Source of the DNA: Casuarius casuarius
Taxonomy: Eukaryota; Chordata; Aves; Casuariiformes; Casuariidae
Assembly (NCBI GenBank): GCA_003342895.1
Contig: PTFA01000275.1
Coordinates: 434,001 to 498,000 of the forward strand
DNA length: 64,000 bases
Direction: 5' to 3'
The notes under the pieces are model-generated. The model had not been told where the DNA came from, made no database searches, and worked only from the letters and a program-made list of their open reading frames with translations. The translations under genes and the position numbers were made by a program. Below are positions 34,691 through 48,187 of the stretch, piece by piece. The stretch's first letter is position 1. Every line of letters starts with the position of its first letter.

Positions 34691-37600
34691 TCAACTGCAG
34701 CTGAGCTTTTGTATTCCTATCTCCATCCTTGTGTGCTTAGCCAGTGTCTCTATACACCTCCTGTAATGCTTCTGAAAATGGAGTCAAGTTCCTATATTAT
34801 TATTCTTATGTACTGTAACTGTATTAAGACTATAGTCTAGCACACTATCATTCTATTACTTAAAAACTGCACAGCTTACCAGTGAGAACTTTCAGTAAGC
34901 TTAACTTGTTTCAGTTTTACAAGATGGTTTAGTCTGCCTTTTTATCTCATTTAGAAATCCTAGTCCACTCTTTGAGATCTAAGTAATAAATATTAACCTA
35001 TGAATATAAAATCTTCCTTTCGGTACTTCTGTGAATGTGCAACTGATGTGACATATAGTTTTTCTGAAATTCTTACATAAAAAGTTTAAAGTTTGACTTA
35101 TTTTCCCCCCAAGGAGTATATTTTCAGGGTTTTAAAGTATGCTTTTTAAAATAAATATTCCTTGTTTGTGTATTTATGCATCCAGAATTGGTGAACCAAG
35201 TCTTTTCACTATAAATTAATTTTGTGTTTACTGTAAAGACAGTTTTGGTTATTATTAATATAGCAAACTCATTTACTTAAATTTGTTAAAAACGTAAGGG
35301 TGAAAACATTGAGAGTTTGACCATCTTTTATTTTTATATTACTGTATGTAACATACATTTAAGCTGGAGTGGATATAATGGTAGAAGTTTACTTAGAGGG
35401 AACCATTTGCCTAATGTGAGAAGGGTATGTCTGTGTAACCATAATTCCAGCTAACAGTTTTCTGATCTAAAAGCCACAGTGTAATCACTTGTCCAAGGCA
35501 GGAACACTCGTATCTGTTACAATGCTTATGCTCAGTATGGAAAACAGCAGACACCACTTTGTTTGCCTGTATAAACATAAATATCCAGGTAATTATTTCA
35601 AGGTTTTATATTGAACTGGATTTATTTTAAAGCTGGGGGACAGGCCAAAAAATATGACTTTAAACATCAATTGTAACCATATGTTTTAAGATTCACCTTA
35701 CTCTAGACAAAAAGAAAAAGAAAAAAACACTTTTTTCCATTACATCCTCAGTTCTTCCTCACCATGACAAAGAAGTGACCACATTGCAACTCTTTTCAGC
35801 CTTCAAACTTCCTCAGGGATAGCTTGAACTGCTATTAATTTTGGGAGAAAGCCGTAGAAATATTGTTGTTTGAGACACTTGAGTATTCTACCTTATCTCC
35901 TGCTGCCATTTCAGAAGAGCCCAAGTCTAACAGAAGCCCTGTCCCAGATACCCTACAGCATCTTCAATGGCACTGGACATCTATGTTTAGGCAACTAAAA
36001 TTTAATCCTAGATGTTCTAAAACTATAGCTGTTTCTTTTAAATGCAAGTTAGCAAGTCTTCCTTGAGGACATTCCTTCCTTGAGGTCAAAAGGATAGTCT
36101 GGCATTCAGCCTGACAAAATGTATGAATATAAAATCTGGTGGTTTGAACATTCACCTAGGATGTAGGACACTGCAGTCCAGTGCTGAACCAGTGTTTGCA
36201 TTTTATACAATGTAAGAAAAGAAAATCAGCAAAAAGAATATGAGAATACTTTTAACATAGTGTTAAAATAAAGCATCTTCTGAATTAGGCAGATTCCAGA
36301 TGAACGTAAAAGTCTTAAATGGCTGTCTGCCAGCTACAAAAGTGGAAAAGTAGAGAGGTTGGAAGAGGAAACACATGTAGGAGAGAAGATAAGAAACCTA
36401 ATTTTTGCTGCTTTTTTCTGAATGCTGCTCATGCACTCTTTTGACTCTAGCCCTTGGAATTTTACATAAAAGAGCTCCAAAATGGCATTATTAAAAATAT
36501 ATAAGCTATCATAATGGGTAGGTCAGATCAAAGATCCATCTCTCTTTGGTCTGTATTTCACATTAGCCACAAATAGATACTTAGGAAGTACTACAGGAAC
36601 CTATAAAAGTTTACAGTATCTCTTTCCTATCTTACTCTTCTAGTGTCTAACCATCATCCCACTTGCATCCCACTGAGATCATGAGATTTCTTATTTTCTT
36701 GAATGGAGAAAGCCCTGAAAGATCCATTTTACTTGTACAGACAGAAGACAATTCCATATATAGATTGGCAGCTTTCAATTTCTGCAAGGACACCTCCAAA
36801 CTTACCTGAATAATGTGGAAGTAGGATTAATCTGCATTAGATAAAGTCAATAAACACATTGAAGCATGGGGGAATTCAGCTAAAGTTCAGTTTATGCTGA
36901 TACTTTGTTCAGAATGGTACATTTATGTTGAGATCTCATGCACATAAAACCCTCATGCTTCTTCATCCTCATAATTCAATGTAATTCAACAGATAAGCTA
37001 CACATGGATGAGACATATAGAAAAGGCCATTATGAGGGCATTTTATAAGAGAGTTTTATTTCTGCTAATAGCATTCATGCTTTTGATCCCCTCCTGCCAT
37101 TATATTTGATTTTTCAAGAGTCATCTGAGGGTACTGGTTATCTGAGAACTTATTTTTCAAATATTGGTTCACTTAAAGTGCAACGTATTCATCTAGTAGT
37201 GGATTATACATGTGAAAGTGTACTAATTATTTTTTAGTTGTTCATCCTTTTTGCTTTGTCATGTTTTTTAAAGCTTTCTCTTTGAGAAATGACATAAACA
37301 TTATCTCTAAAGAACAGATTAAGTTAAAAGAAGAAAGCATAAACCATTTATTTTAGACATATACCAGAGTCAATGTTTCAGTTGCATGCGATCAATATCA
37401 AATTCATAATAATATCTGCTGTATTAAGAATATTCATAAAATACATTTGACAAATGTTCTATATTCCATTCATAAGTATGAAAACTATGGAAATTACAAC
37501 ACAAGCCTTTCTAAAGTCCTGTCTAATTCATTAATAGATAGGTTTTACTACAGCAGATTTAACATTTTCCTATATTGTTATATTGCTGAGGTTGTTTTTT

Positions 37601-38499
37601 TGTTTGTTTGTTTTTGTGGTGCTGACATATCTGCTAAGCATACAAGTTTATTATGATTTGCAAGCATAGTATTGCCTGAAGTGTCCAATAAAGTGTAATA
37701 TGCTTTTTGAGACTCTGGACAGTAATAAAGTACAACACAAGAACACAAATGAAACTGCACAGCCTTCAACTTTAAGAAATCATGGATTAGGGACTTCCTA
37801 AGCAAAAAGATAAAACTTGACGTTTTAGAGCCCTGATGATTTTTTTCTCGGATAAATTCCTCTTTTCGCTCTCTCCTGGCACTTTCCCTCATAAGTTAGC
37901 ACTATTTTGGTTCAGTAAAATGAAGATCACTGATACAAACAAATTGTGTAGACAATGAAAAATTGTAGGTGACTAAAAGGAAATCTGTTCAAAACAAGAA
38001 TGCTGCCTTCTTTTTTTATGTTTATAAATGTATTTTCTTCCTAGATTTATGTTAAGAATTCTTCTACTGAGCTCTACTAACTGTGGGGTAGTATCTCTGA
38101 CTTACCACCTACCTCAGGCATTCAGATAATATTTTTGTACAGCTTCTGCAGGTTATATGCAATAAATCATTTCGGCCTCATGGAACAGAACTTAGGAGAC
38201 ATTTCGAGGGTAGATTTGGTGGGGAAAAAGCCATGGATCTTGTTAGAAGTTATCCTAAAACAGTGAAATGACTCTACTGATTTTTCTCTAATTAGAAGTT
38301 CTAGGTTGAAAACAACATTCAGAAAGGGATTCACTTGCTTAAACATAGATTTCTTGTGTCATTTCTGATACTCTAAGGTATTTGAGACATCTGCAAGGAA
38401 TCAACTTTCTTTTGTACAGAGACCAGGGAATTGGAAGGGGTATGAAATACACTGATTGCATCCTAACATGAACTCAGGACTGTCACAGGGAAAACTCAT
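34691..38499. other. Unassigned non-coding DNA
   Basis: Unique A+T-rich sequence with no recognisable gene, repeat or splice-bounded frame. Confidence 0.55.
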
Positions 38500-39720
38500 T
38501 CATTTCACATAGTTTAAACAAAAATCAGGATCAATGAACTTTATTAATTTATTAAAAACACATAATTAACCAGTGGTCTGTAGTAACTCAGGATCAGTAT
38601 CAGTAATATAAGATAAACCACAACACCAGGCACTTATAAAACATTAATAAACACCTAAAATAACCTAAACACCTATAACTAATTCTCTCCCCACACAAAT
38701 ATTCACAGTTACCTGCATACCCCCCTCCACAGAAGTGTGGATTGCAAGCACATATCCCCTTTTCTGGGAGTGGGTTCCCCTACTTGCTTGCCCCTCCTGT
38801 AGGAGATGTGGGTACTCCACTTTTGTGAGCACCTGCTACTTCCAACCTGCTGAACCACACACAGGTGAGAAAGCACCCCGCGAGGTCTCCATTGCACACC
38901 CACAGTGGGGGCCCTGCCTGTTGCACCCCAGACTGACAGTCCACCAGCCAGGTGCAGCTTGCTGCTGGTGTCCCCAAAGGAGGCTGCTCTGCCTGGCCCG
39001 GGCTGAGGTCATGCTGCCAGTGGGTGACTTCTGGCATTGTCAAAGCAGGTTTGGACTGCTGCTGTTTCCTATCTGAGGTCTTTCACCAACCTGTTACACA
39101 TTTTCATACTTCCTTTTTCATTCTTTTCATACTGACTCCTTCTTTGTTTCAAAAGTCTTTTTGTAATCCTCTGGCTTCTGTTTAATCCAGCTGCTGGATG
39201 TCTTCCTCTAACAAGGAGAGAAGACAAACACTAAACATAACTGTTCTAACAGACAAGCTCTTGAAGACTTTTTCCTCATCCTACCTCAAATTTTGTATCC
39301 CATTCCCAGATATCTCTTGTATCTATACCTACGTAACCCTTCCCAGGCACTGTACAGGAAGGTTAGATAGGCATGTAGCATAGTGTGTTAGCTCAAAGGC
39401 CAAGCTGTGGCCTTATTAAATCTAGCTTGTAGAAATGACCATATGACTTAACTGTAAGGCCCATTTCCTGCATTCTCACTCTGATGGAACAGCCCTGACT
39501 GTCCTATGGTGAAAGAAGATGAAAGAATACTCTAGAGGCTAATATGGAGGAAAGTCTAGAGGCCAGAATTTAACCCAGACCCCTAAAAATTAGACAAAAA
39601 TTTAGCACCTATTAATAGGAAATAAGGATAAAGGAAACATGAAAATGTTTACAGGTCAGGGAAAGACCTCGGAAAGGAAACAACAGCAGTCCAAACCAGG
39701 TTTGGACTGCTGCTTTCTCA
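38500..39720. repeat. Unidentified block bounded by inverted repeats
   Basis: The 37-mer at 39048-39084 recurs in inverted orientation at 39661-39697 with 34 of 37 positions identical, and weaker similarity continues inwards ('acacattttcatacttcctttttcatt' against the reverse complement 'aaacattttcatgtttcctttatcctt'). Directly after the right arm, 'ggtttggactgctg' appears again in direct orientation, making a perfect 14-bp hairpin with a 1-nt loop (39684-39712). The part at 38700-39060 is clearly richer in G+C than its flanks. The structure could be a DNA transposon with terminal inverted repeats, two opposed copies of one repeat, or a template-switch product. No transposase ORF is seen. Confidence 0.5.
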
Positions 39721-41649
39721 TTTGATTATTTTCTAGCTAATTGCAATAAAAAACTACATGGCTAATATAATTTTTTCTTGAAATTTAAACTTTTACCCTT
39801 AGAGACTTCTATAGCAAAACATTCCACAATAACTATTCAGTGCTAACTTCTGACTGGCTTTAAAATTTTCAGTGAATGTTCCTTTTTTTATATGCTAAGA
39901 GATAAGAAGTTCTTGATCTATTTTCTCCAAACGATTCATTATTTTATAGGCTTATCATATCTTCTTCGATTTTATTTTCCTTTGTAACATAAACAGCGAC
40001 AGTTTCTTCAGTCTTTCTTCATCTAAGAGTTTCTCTTTGCCTTTGATTGCTCTCATTACTCACATATAAGCCCCCTCAACTTCTGCAATATTCTTTTTGA
40101 GATGGATGACTAATTATATTCAAACGAGACTTCGCCATTGTTACATACACGTATATAATGCATAGTATTATAACTATATAGTCATTTATATTTATAAATA
40201 CATATAATCTAAGCAATATCTGTATCTAATACAGTATAATGCATAGGATAAGTATGCATTAAAGTTTATCTATGTATAATAAAATTCAATAAGCATGGTG
40301 CACACTACAAAATATTGTTTGCATTATTTACCATCAGAGTTCTTTTGCATGATAACATCTTACTCAGAGTTTAGCAGGCAACAGATTTTCCTTTATATTT
40401 GGTTTTCTTTTTCTGTTTCTATTTTTTGTTTGTTTAATGCTTTTCATTTGCAGTAAGTTTTTTATGGGTATTTGGGAGAACCAGAGGGGGAAGAAGCAAA
40501 AGGATAAGAATAAGGAACATATGGAGAATTTGGGGATTGGAGCCTAGATGGAGTAAACAGTAAGAAATTATGTGAATTAACAAAAATTGTAGAAAATTGG
40601 CACTGCCACAGCTAGGATACTGAGACAAGAAGAGATAGTACTGTGTAAAGAACTGAGTGATCCAGAGGGACTGAGAAAGTCAAAGTAAAGTCAGGGGATA
40701 ATGGAAGAATTGGATGGACAGAATCTAGTGCTTTCATGATAGCTGAGAAAACTTACTCCTTTATAGATGCTGGAGTAGAATCTAAGACAATGATGTCTCA
40801 TCATTTTTACGCAGTCAGTGAACATATGTAAATCTACTAAGAAAATGAATCTTATTGTCCATGAGCCTTGGTTACATGAATAAAATGACAAAATTTCTGG
40901 TGTATCAGATTTCGTGGCTGATAAATGTTTAAAAAGCAACAAAAAAGATGGGAAAAAATCACGGAAGGCAAAGCCTCTGAGGGCTATTAAATACAAAGAT
41001 AACACTGCAGCTGCATACCAGAAATTGCTGTAAGACAGACTACTGAGAGAAGTACTGCTCTGTGCTTGCCTTGTCTTTACTTTTCCCTAGACATCTGCCA
41101 TATGCCACTGTCAGAGACGGGATATGGACTACACAGATCTTTGATCTGATCTTATATGATTATTCTTATATCCTGATATTCATTTTCTCTGCTATCTGAA
41201 GAAGAGAAGTCTGTGCCTCCAACCTAAAGTTTCTAGTTCTTTTTAACATTTGTTGCTGATGTCAGTATGTCATATCATAAGCTTTTCGCTTGACAAGAGA
41301 ATTTCAGTTTATTTAAAAAGAATGAAATAAAATCAATAAACTGTTTCAAAAGAATTTTATTGTGGCTGAAAGTCAACCTTCCAAAAGAAGGACTGATAAA
41401 ATTACGATTCTCTACAGGATTGTAAATTGGATCATTTACATGTGTCTGTAAGGTTATTGCTTCTTACCTGCATGACCGTAAGAGTTACAGGCAGTCTGTT
41501 CTTTACTCTGTGCATAGCTAACTGTGCTCCTGTCATTTACTACCTTGTTTTCTGTTTATTGTTCATTAAGAAGCACTTGACTTTATTAACTGCATACTTT
41601 TCAAAACCTACTTTAAAAAAAGAATTATTAATTACCTCACCAACATTTG
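39721..41649. other. Unassigned non-coding DNA
   Basis: Unique A+T-rich DNA with TA-rich stretches (40140-40300). The 104-codon minus frame at 40691-41005 has no recognised domain. Confidence 0.55.
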
Positions 41650-41679
41650 TGCAGCACTTATTCCTCTAGTATCCAAGTG

Positions 41680-41775
41680 TCATACTGGTTATTTTCATAA
41701 TAACCCTACAATGTTACTGTCACAAATGGAAAACTGAGATGAGATCCATGCTTAACTTTCAGACTCAGAGAGTGA
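41680..41775 (+). mobile_element. Possible MIR/CORE-SINE relic
   Basis: 'ttattttcataataaccctacaatgtt' followed by 'acaaatggaaaactgagat' resembles the conserved core of MIR-type SINEs (..ataacaaccctgtgagg..acagatgaggaaactgagg..). Short and diverged. Confidence 0.35.
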
Positions 41776-42399
41776 TTCAGCTACCTAAGCACAGGCATTT
41801 AATGCCACAGCCTAGACTATCCAACACAGCCAGATAAAGTCCACAGAACTGACACAGGACTCGTGGAAGACTCTCACATTTCTGGAGCAGTAGCTGGATG
41901 TCGTATATACAGCATCCAAATGGTACTGCATGTCTATGTGTGGGCAACTGAATCAAGCCAGAGTACCTCAGATTAGTTAAATTAACCTAAAATTAGGAAG
42001 AATTAGGTCGTCCTGGGTACCTAAGGATATATTTACAGGGAAGGTTGCAGACAGTCCAAAGTTTGGCTGAGCTTCAGTCAGAGAGAGTGAAGTTCAGCCA
42101 TGTCAGCAGCATATGTTCTTGGAGGTAATATTTCCTGCCACCAAGAACAACGTATTAGCTTAGACAATACTACATGTCTCTGTTGTCTTTCCATTGGCTT
42201 GTGTCTGGTTAGCTGAAAATACAGTGTGAGAATTCCTTTCGAACTTCTTTAAATGAGCCCGGCTTATGCCAGATGAGGAGCCACAGCCCAAAATCTCTTC
42301 TTACAAATTAGGTACCTAAGTCTTATGTGTGGATATGGATGACTGTCTCTCTCTTTTATTTTAAAAACTGCCAGAATTGCTCCTTGTCATATTACATAA

Positions 42400-42520
42400 G
42401 TGTAACATTAGGCGAGGAATGGTGATACTGAGGTTTATTATTGTCCTCAGGTTGAGCTCCTTTGAACTCATGACTACTAGAAGAACGTCCTAATCACTAG
42501 GGCTGAAGCTTGGAACAAGG
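42400..42520 (-). mobile_element. Possible old tRNA-derived SINE
   Basis: On the minus strand, 'ctagtgattaggacgttcttctagtagtcatgagttcaaaggagctcaacc' resembles the head of tRNA-derived amniote SINEs, with an A-box-like 'tagtgattagg' and a B-box-like 'gagttcaaa'. The rest is too diverged to follow. Confidence 0.4.
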
Positions 42521-42915
42521 ACGTTCAATAATCTTCCAATTAAATACGATCATAACACACAGAAAAGTAGTAGGAATAAACAGGTGGAATTCGGATTCTA
42601 GAATCTAGCAGAGTTCATTTCAGATGTGAAAGTAGTACCTTTCAGTTCGTACTTCTAGGAACATCTATGCAACTGGTGTAAAAGTCATTTGGAGAAAGGA
42701 AAATACCATACCCGCTTTATAAATCTCCAAAGGGCAAAGCTATGAGAAAAATGCCAATGTGCTTAATTCACTCTAAGGTTGTCTCCTGCACTGCAGTAGG
42801 CACTAAAGTGTTTGTTTATGGAGATCAGTACGTGTGACATGTCTCCAGAAGGGAATCTGGGATTCTTTCGGATTCCGGGGTTAGTTGTACTGAACTCAAG
42901 AGATCATCATTTGTC

Positions 42916-43700
42916 AAGTGTGAGAATTTATTACAGCCAAGAGGTTACAACAAAGCTAACAGTATAGCAAAGCTAGAAATAGAACAGAATTTAAAAATAC
43001 ATATATGCATATATCAGAGCTCCACAGTTCAATCACGGGTGCGCGATACAATGACCGCTCTCACCCCTTATGGGCCACCCCTCCAGTATAGTTTTCCCCA
43101 GATTTTCTAACAACAGATGCACGGTACAGCATCTGCTCTCACCCCTTATGGGCCACCTTTCCGGTCTAGTTTTCCTTGGTTTCTCCTCACCACGCCATTG
43201 ACATCAGGAGTGTCCCCGCTGACAGGTGGGTCCTCGAGTCAGGCCAGCTGACTGTGGGTACAAGTCCACACCAAGCATATGTGGCTTACTCCCTTTTATA
43301 CCCAGTCAGAACAATGCCAGCCACAGCCATACCAAGGCCCCACGGCTCTAGGCAATAGCAACGTGCACATCAGCAGGTGACCTCATGCTCAGCCCAAACA
43401 CTGCTCCTGGGTAGCAATGCACCCATTAGCAGTTCGTTCTGTGGGGAATGGCTCCACAGCAGCCAAGATGCTTATGGTGTGGCTCTGCGGTGTCGCTTCT
43501 CCTTTGTCTGGACTAGTCAATCATGGGGCAATTTGAGAGTGTGCCCCCAGGCTACAGCAACCCCATGGTGTGGTGGCTCCAGCCGTGGTGCACCCAGGGT
43601 TTGTTTACTCTTGGGGTGCCCTAGAGCAAACCTCTCTTCTATGGGCTGCACCATCTGAAGCCCCACGCTTGCCTGTGTGGTGTGTGTCAGTACGCAAGCT
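42916..43700 (-). mobile_element. LTR-like block, minus orientation, 3' boundary unclear
   Basis: On the minus strand an AATAAA (plus-strand TTTATT at about 42928) is followed about 13 nt later by an ACA end (plus-strand TGTCAAGTG at 42916), as at an LTR 3' terminus. The block beyond is richer in G+C than its flanks, holds a 78-bp tandem duplication at 43041-43196, and has no host-like gene. I could not find the other terminus or a target duplication, so the call rests on composition, duplication and the poly(A) arrangement only. Confidence 0.4.
43041..43196. repeat. 78-bp tandem duplication
   Basis: Two adjacent units starting 'gcgcgatacaatgaccgctctcacccc' and 'gcacggtacagcatctgctctcacccc'. 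Both contain 'ctctcaccccttatgggccacc', 'ccggt/ccagta', 'tagttttcc' and a closing T-rich stretch. Diverged, so not recent. Confidence 0.85.
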
Positions 43701-46700
43701 TCTAGCAGTATAAAGGTAACTGTAGTGTTTCAGATAGACCAAGAGGGATTCCAGAAATCTTTCTTCACCTGGAGATTCCCAGGGTGGGCTATTCCTCCAT
43801 TTTGAATGTTTTGCAGCAGTGCATCAAGCAACAACATAATCTGCTGTGCATCTGTTTTTCTGAACGCCCAATGACATGTGCTGTGGGAAACAGTTCAGTA
43901 GCAGTACAAAGTGCTTGAAGAGATATCAAAGGTTTGGGCCATAATATAGATCAGAAAAAAAATCATGCCTAACTATCCATAAAGTTATTTGCAGGAGTTC
44001 AGGCGCACAGTGCTGAATGTACTTTCTTAATAGTGCAGGGAAAACAATAACGTTCTGCTTTCATTAGAAATATGACTAATTTGGTTACTCAAAAATAAAT
44101 ATTCCATCTACCTGATTTTTAAAGAATAGAATGTGCTTGTTCACAGTATTAAACTTTTTTTTCTTGAAAATATAAAGAAAAACTTCTATGCCATCACTTG
44201 TTCACTTGAACATATCTAATCTGTTTTGCTGCTATGGTTACTGTCAAATACAGTCTTTCAGAGGCTGGGACAGAGCATATGCAAAACAGGTGTCATATCA
44301 TCTTACTGTATCCATCCCTCAACTACTACCTGCAAAAGATGCTAGGGTGGTATTTCTAGACTGCCAGTTGCTGAATTCCTATGTACTCTTTTACCTAACT
44401 ATATGCTAACCTACTATTTCATTGTCTCAGTAATCACTGGCAATCTCCCTTTCAGACCAAGCCTGACCACTCATGTTTTCATGACCTAATTAGCAACTTG
44501 GAAGGCTGCTAGGAGGAAATGACTCTATCGGTTGGAAACAAACGTGTGCCATATCAAACCTCTGTAGATCAGTCTTGGCGCCCCATTCCTGGTCTATCCA
44601 GATGAAAGGTAGGTTTCCCCCAACAAAAAATGGGGGACAGTCTTATGACAGAATACATCATATGAAATGCCCATAAAAGATCAGTTTGAGACAACAGATT
44701 TACAACCAAAAGAATGGACTTGGAAACTGAAGGGAAGAACTTCACAGGGTCATTTCATCACCTGGTTAGTCCACCACATTGAATTTATTTGTTCTGTTCT
44801 GCAAAAATCCTCAGAGACTGCCTTTTTACAAAATACATTAGCAAATATTTGACTGCATATTTACTAAACTCTTGATAATGCAAGAAAACAGATATATTTC
44901 AAAAACTGTACTGAACACTATAGCCTGTTTCCAATGCACTATGTTTTGTATTACAATCTTTACAAATTTGCCAACAAAGGCTCAGTGAAGTGGAAGAAAT
45001 ATTATACTCATTTTTTCACAGAGGAAAACTGAGGCACATATCTTAAGTGATTTTTTAAGACTCCAAAAGAAATCTAAAACAGAACAAATGGAGTAGGAAG
45101 TTTCAGATGCATTAAATGGAAAAGTAACTTTGCAGCTGAGCTGTTAGTAAAAAAATGGCTCCAAAGAAGAAATCACAGGTCTTCAGTTTACTGTAGTTTC
45201 GCGCTTTTTGTTGTAATGATATACACTCTGTGCTTCACAAGTGTGATTCATAGAACTGGTAATTATAGTAAGCTCCTTTCTATGAGAAAAGGAGCTTCAA
45301 AAATAAGAGCTCTGAGAATAAAAAAAAATAAATAAATGAAAACAATGGTAGTGGAGTAGCAAGACAAAAGTACTGATACAACAACTTCTAAGCTGTGATT
45401 TCTACAGACCTATGAATCTTACTGAACGCCAAAGGACAGACCAAAACACAAAGCTTTGAGATACTTGTCAGGAGGATAATCTCAGGTAACAGGTGGCTAC
45501 ATCCTTAAAAACAGAGAAAGCTTGTAGCACAGCCAGAAGCCGAGCCATTCAAAGGTCTGTTATGAATAAGCCTATGCACATTTTCAAATCCTGCTTGCTT
45601 CTAAACAACTTCAAGGTAAAAATGCATTTTCTGCATTTCCCTCCAACATTTTTTTTTTCTTTTTCACATGGACTGAAATTACAGCATACCTTAGATAGCA
45701 ATTTATACACTCAAACCAACTTGAATTACAAACTCAACAACCTGAGGGTACCAAAGTCCCTCTACAATGTCAGTGTCAAGTACAATAATCATCCACTTAC
45801 TTACATCCTAAAATACTTAAATGGATATGTCTTTTAACAAATCTACAGTAATGGATAAAAAGCTTTGTTCTCTTTGAGACCTAAGCTAACCAGTAGGAAA
45901 TGCTGAGGAGAAGGGCAGTGCAGAATCATCTAATTGAGCCACTGACCTTCTCCATTTGTGATACATACTTCTAAGCCCTATACCAGAACCAGGGGCACTA
46001 GGAAATCCTACCTGACCAGATACACTCAGTGAAGCAGACAGCATTTGCCACTTGTCCTTGATATCTTTTTAGAATAAAGTTAATGGTCACAAAGATCAGT
46101 GACAAATACTGTCTTCCTTCTCACTTTTTATTATAGTGTTGGAGTTATTAAAGCATGAGTGGAAGCAGCAAAGAGCACATTTTTAATAAATTGATATATA
46201 GTATTTTGGTTAATTTCAGCAGTAAGAAATTAACTTTAAAAGAAGGAGAAAAGAAAGCAAAAAAGCCCTGATTCTCTATCAGAAGGATTTAGTATTCCTT
46301 TTAATTTGGAACCTTGCCTCTTTGTAAATATACTAGATGCCTGAGTGTGGTTAATTCATTGCACTCTGCATTAAAGTTATTGGAAGGATCACTATTGCTG
46401 TACATAAATTACGGCTAGCATTTCATGGGCCTGAATCCAGACTCAGTCACACTGCTCCAATGGCACCGATTCCAATAGTCACTTTTGTTCATAAAACTTA
46501 CAGAAGTTCAAAATCGGGCTTTTCACTTTTTAGTGCTCTTTCTGATAACTGTTAATTTCTGCCATCTATCTAAAATGTGGCCATGACTTCTGCAAAACAG
46601 TCACCAGCATCAGGGTCCTTAGTAAACATCTGAACTGTCAAAATTGCCAGTATCCTCTCTTAACTTGACCGGATTTCTTTGGAGCATTTGGCAGCCAGGT

Positions 46701-47924
46701 ATTCTTAAAGAACCTTTACTTGTACAGAATACCATCGTTCTCCACTGACTTTCATCAACTGGGAAAAACCTTGCACTGAGCATAGGACATGACATAACTA
46801 CTCCAAAAGTTTCTTGGATGTCAGGATGTAGGAGGCTAAAAGATGTTGGAATATATCAAAAAAAAAAGGGGGGGGGTGGGTAGGTAGTTTGTTGCGGCTG
46901 GTGGGTGAACTGAACAAGTTCTGCTACAGCCTCTGGCTGTGTTTGTTCTCCCCTTATGTCTAAGGTTACATACACATTCACAAATAAACTTTTTTTAAGA
47001 GCTACTAAGATAGTTACTGCATGCTATACAACTTTATCAGAAAGGCCTTATGCCTTTTCCAATTATGTACCTAATCACAGCAACCCTTTGGGCGAGAAAG
47101 GTATGGGGTAATACTGCTGACAGTGCCTCACGACATCAGAGTCAAAAACAACCCTCAATTTCTATCAGCAGCAATTTTACAGTGAGATAAATAATACATA
47201 TGAATAGCTTATCTTGCTGCAAACTCACTTTTAGTTTGGGCAGTGAAAACATACCTAGGTTAAGTCACTCAGAGTATCACCTTGCTTTTGCTCATAGAGA
47301 AACAATAATTTATTTAATAAAGCCTATTTTCAACCCTAATAGGCAACAAAGCACTTAAAAAAAAAAAAAAAAAAGAGAGAGATTTCAGTATATTTTCAGT
47401 AATGACCTGTCCTCAAGGAAAGGTTGAAGAGAAACAACCTCACTTTAAACATTTCTGTGAGCAATTCAGTGTCAAAGGTTTCATTATATGACTCTCAGCT
47501 AAGATCCCTATTTAAGAAAAAAGATCCTTTAAAAAGTTTCTCAGAGACTAAAATCTAATCAATGTCATTGTGATCATATGCCACTGCATACATTATAACT
47601 TTAATTTTGTATCTTTGCAAGGTATCATGACCTTGTAAGATTGTCTGCCATTTTAGTAAATATATGCAGCTGTAACATTGTGTTTGCTGAAAAAGGCTGT
47701 TTAGACTGGAAAATATAATCCAGTTCAAATCACCAAATATGCATCATTTCCCTCACAATAACCTTCTTTTCTCCTAACTTATTACTCAGCTATTAGTCTC
47801 AGTGGAAAAACAGTTACTGTACTGCCCACACATTTCAACAGTTGTTTAGTCATCCTAAGTAAATTTGAATGATATCCACTAAGTATCCAGAGTCAGACTC
47901 ATCTCAGCTGTAGTCACTGAATGG
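43701..47924. other. Unassigned non-coding DNA
   Basis: Unique sequence with a weak MIR-like core at about 44990-45060, an A/G homopolymer junction at 46857-46876 and an A-run at about 47357-47374. The 114-codon plus frame at 45493-45837 has no recognised domain. Confidence 0.5.
44985..45062 (+). mobile_element. Possible MIR-type SINE core
   Basis: 'atactcattttttcacagaggaaaactgaggcacatatcttaagtga' matches the pattern '..attttacagatgaggaaactgaggcacagagaggttaagtga' of MIR-type SINEs. A short relic. Confidence 0.5.
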
Positions 47925-48187
47925 ACAAAAGCCAATGGGCACAAACTGAAATATGGAAAATTCAATTTAAAGAGCAGAAAAACTTTTTTACTGTGAGGGT
48001 GATTGGACACTAAAACGGATTGCCGAGAGAGGTTGTGGATCCTCCATCCTTGGATATTTCAAAACCCGACTGGAGAAGATCTGAAGCAATCTGCTCTAAT
48101 CGACCCTGCTTTTGAGCAGGGGGATTAGACTGGATGATCTGCCAGAGATGCCTTCCAACCTCGGCTGTTCTGTAATTCGGTGAAATC
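47925..48187 (+). mobile_element. CR1 LINE 3' end
   Basis: Plus-strand CR1 tail: 'gggcacaaactgaaatatggaaa', 'aacttttttactgtgagggtgattggacac', 'gagaggttgtggatcctccatccttggatatttcaaaacccgactgg', 'gagcagggggattagactggatgatctg', 'ccttccaacctcggctg' and the terminus 'ttctgtaattcggtgaa'. Severely 5'-truncated. Confidence 0.95.

Noticed and set aside
43041..43196. CRISPR-like or satellite array
   Set aside because: Only two diverged 78-bp units, with no spacers and no further copies.
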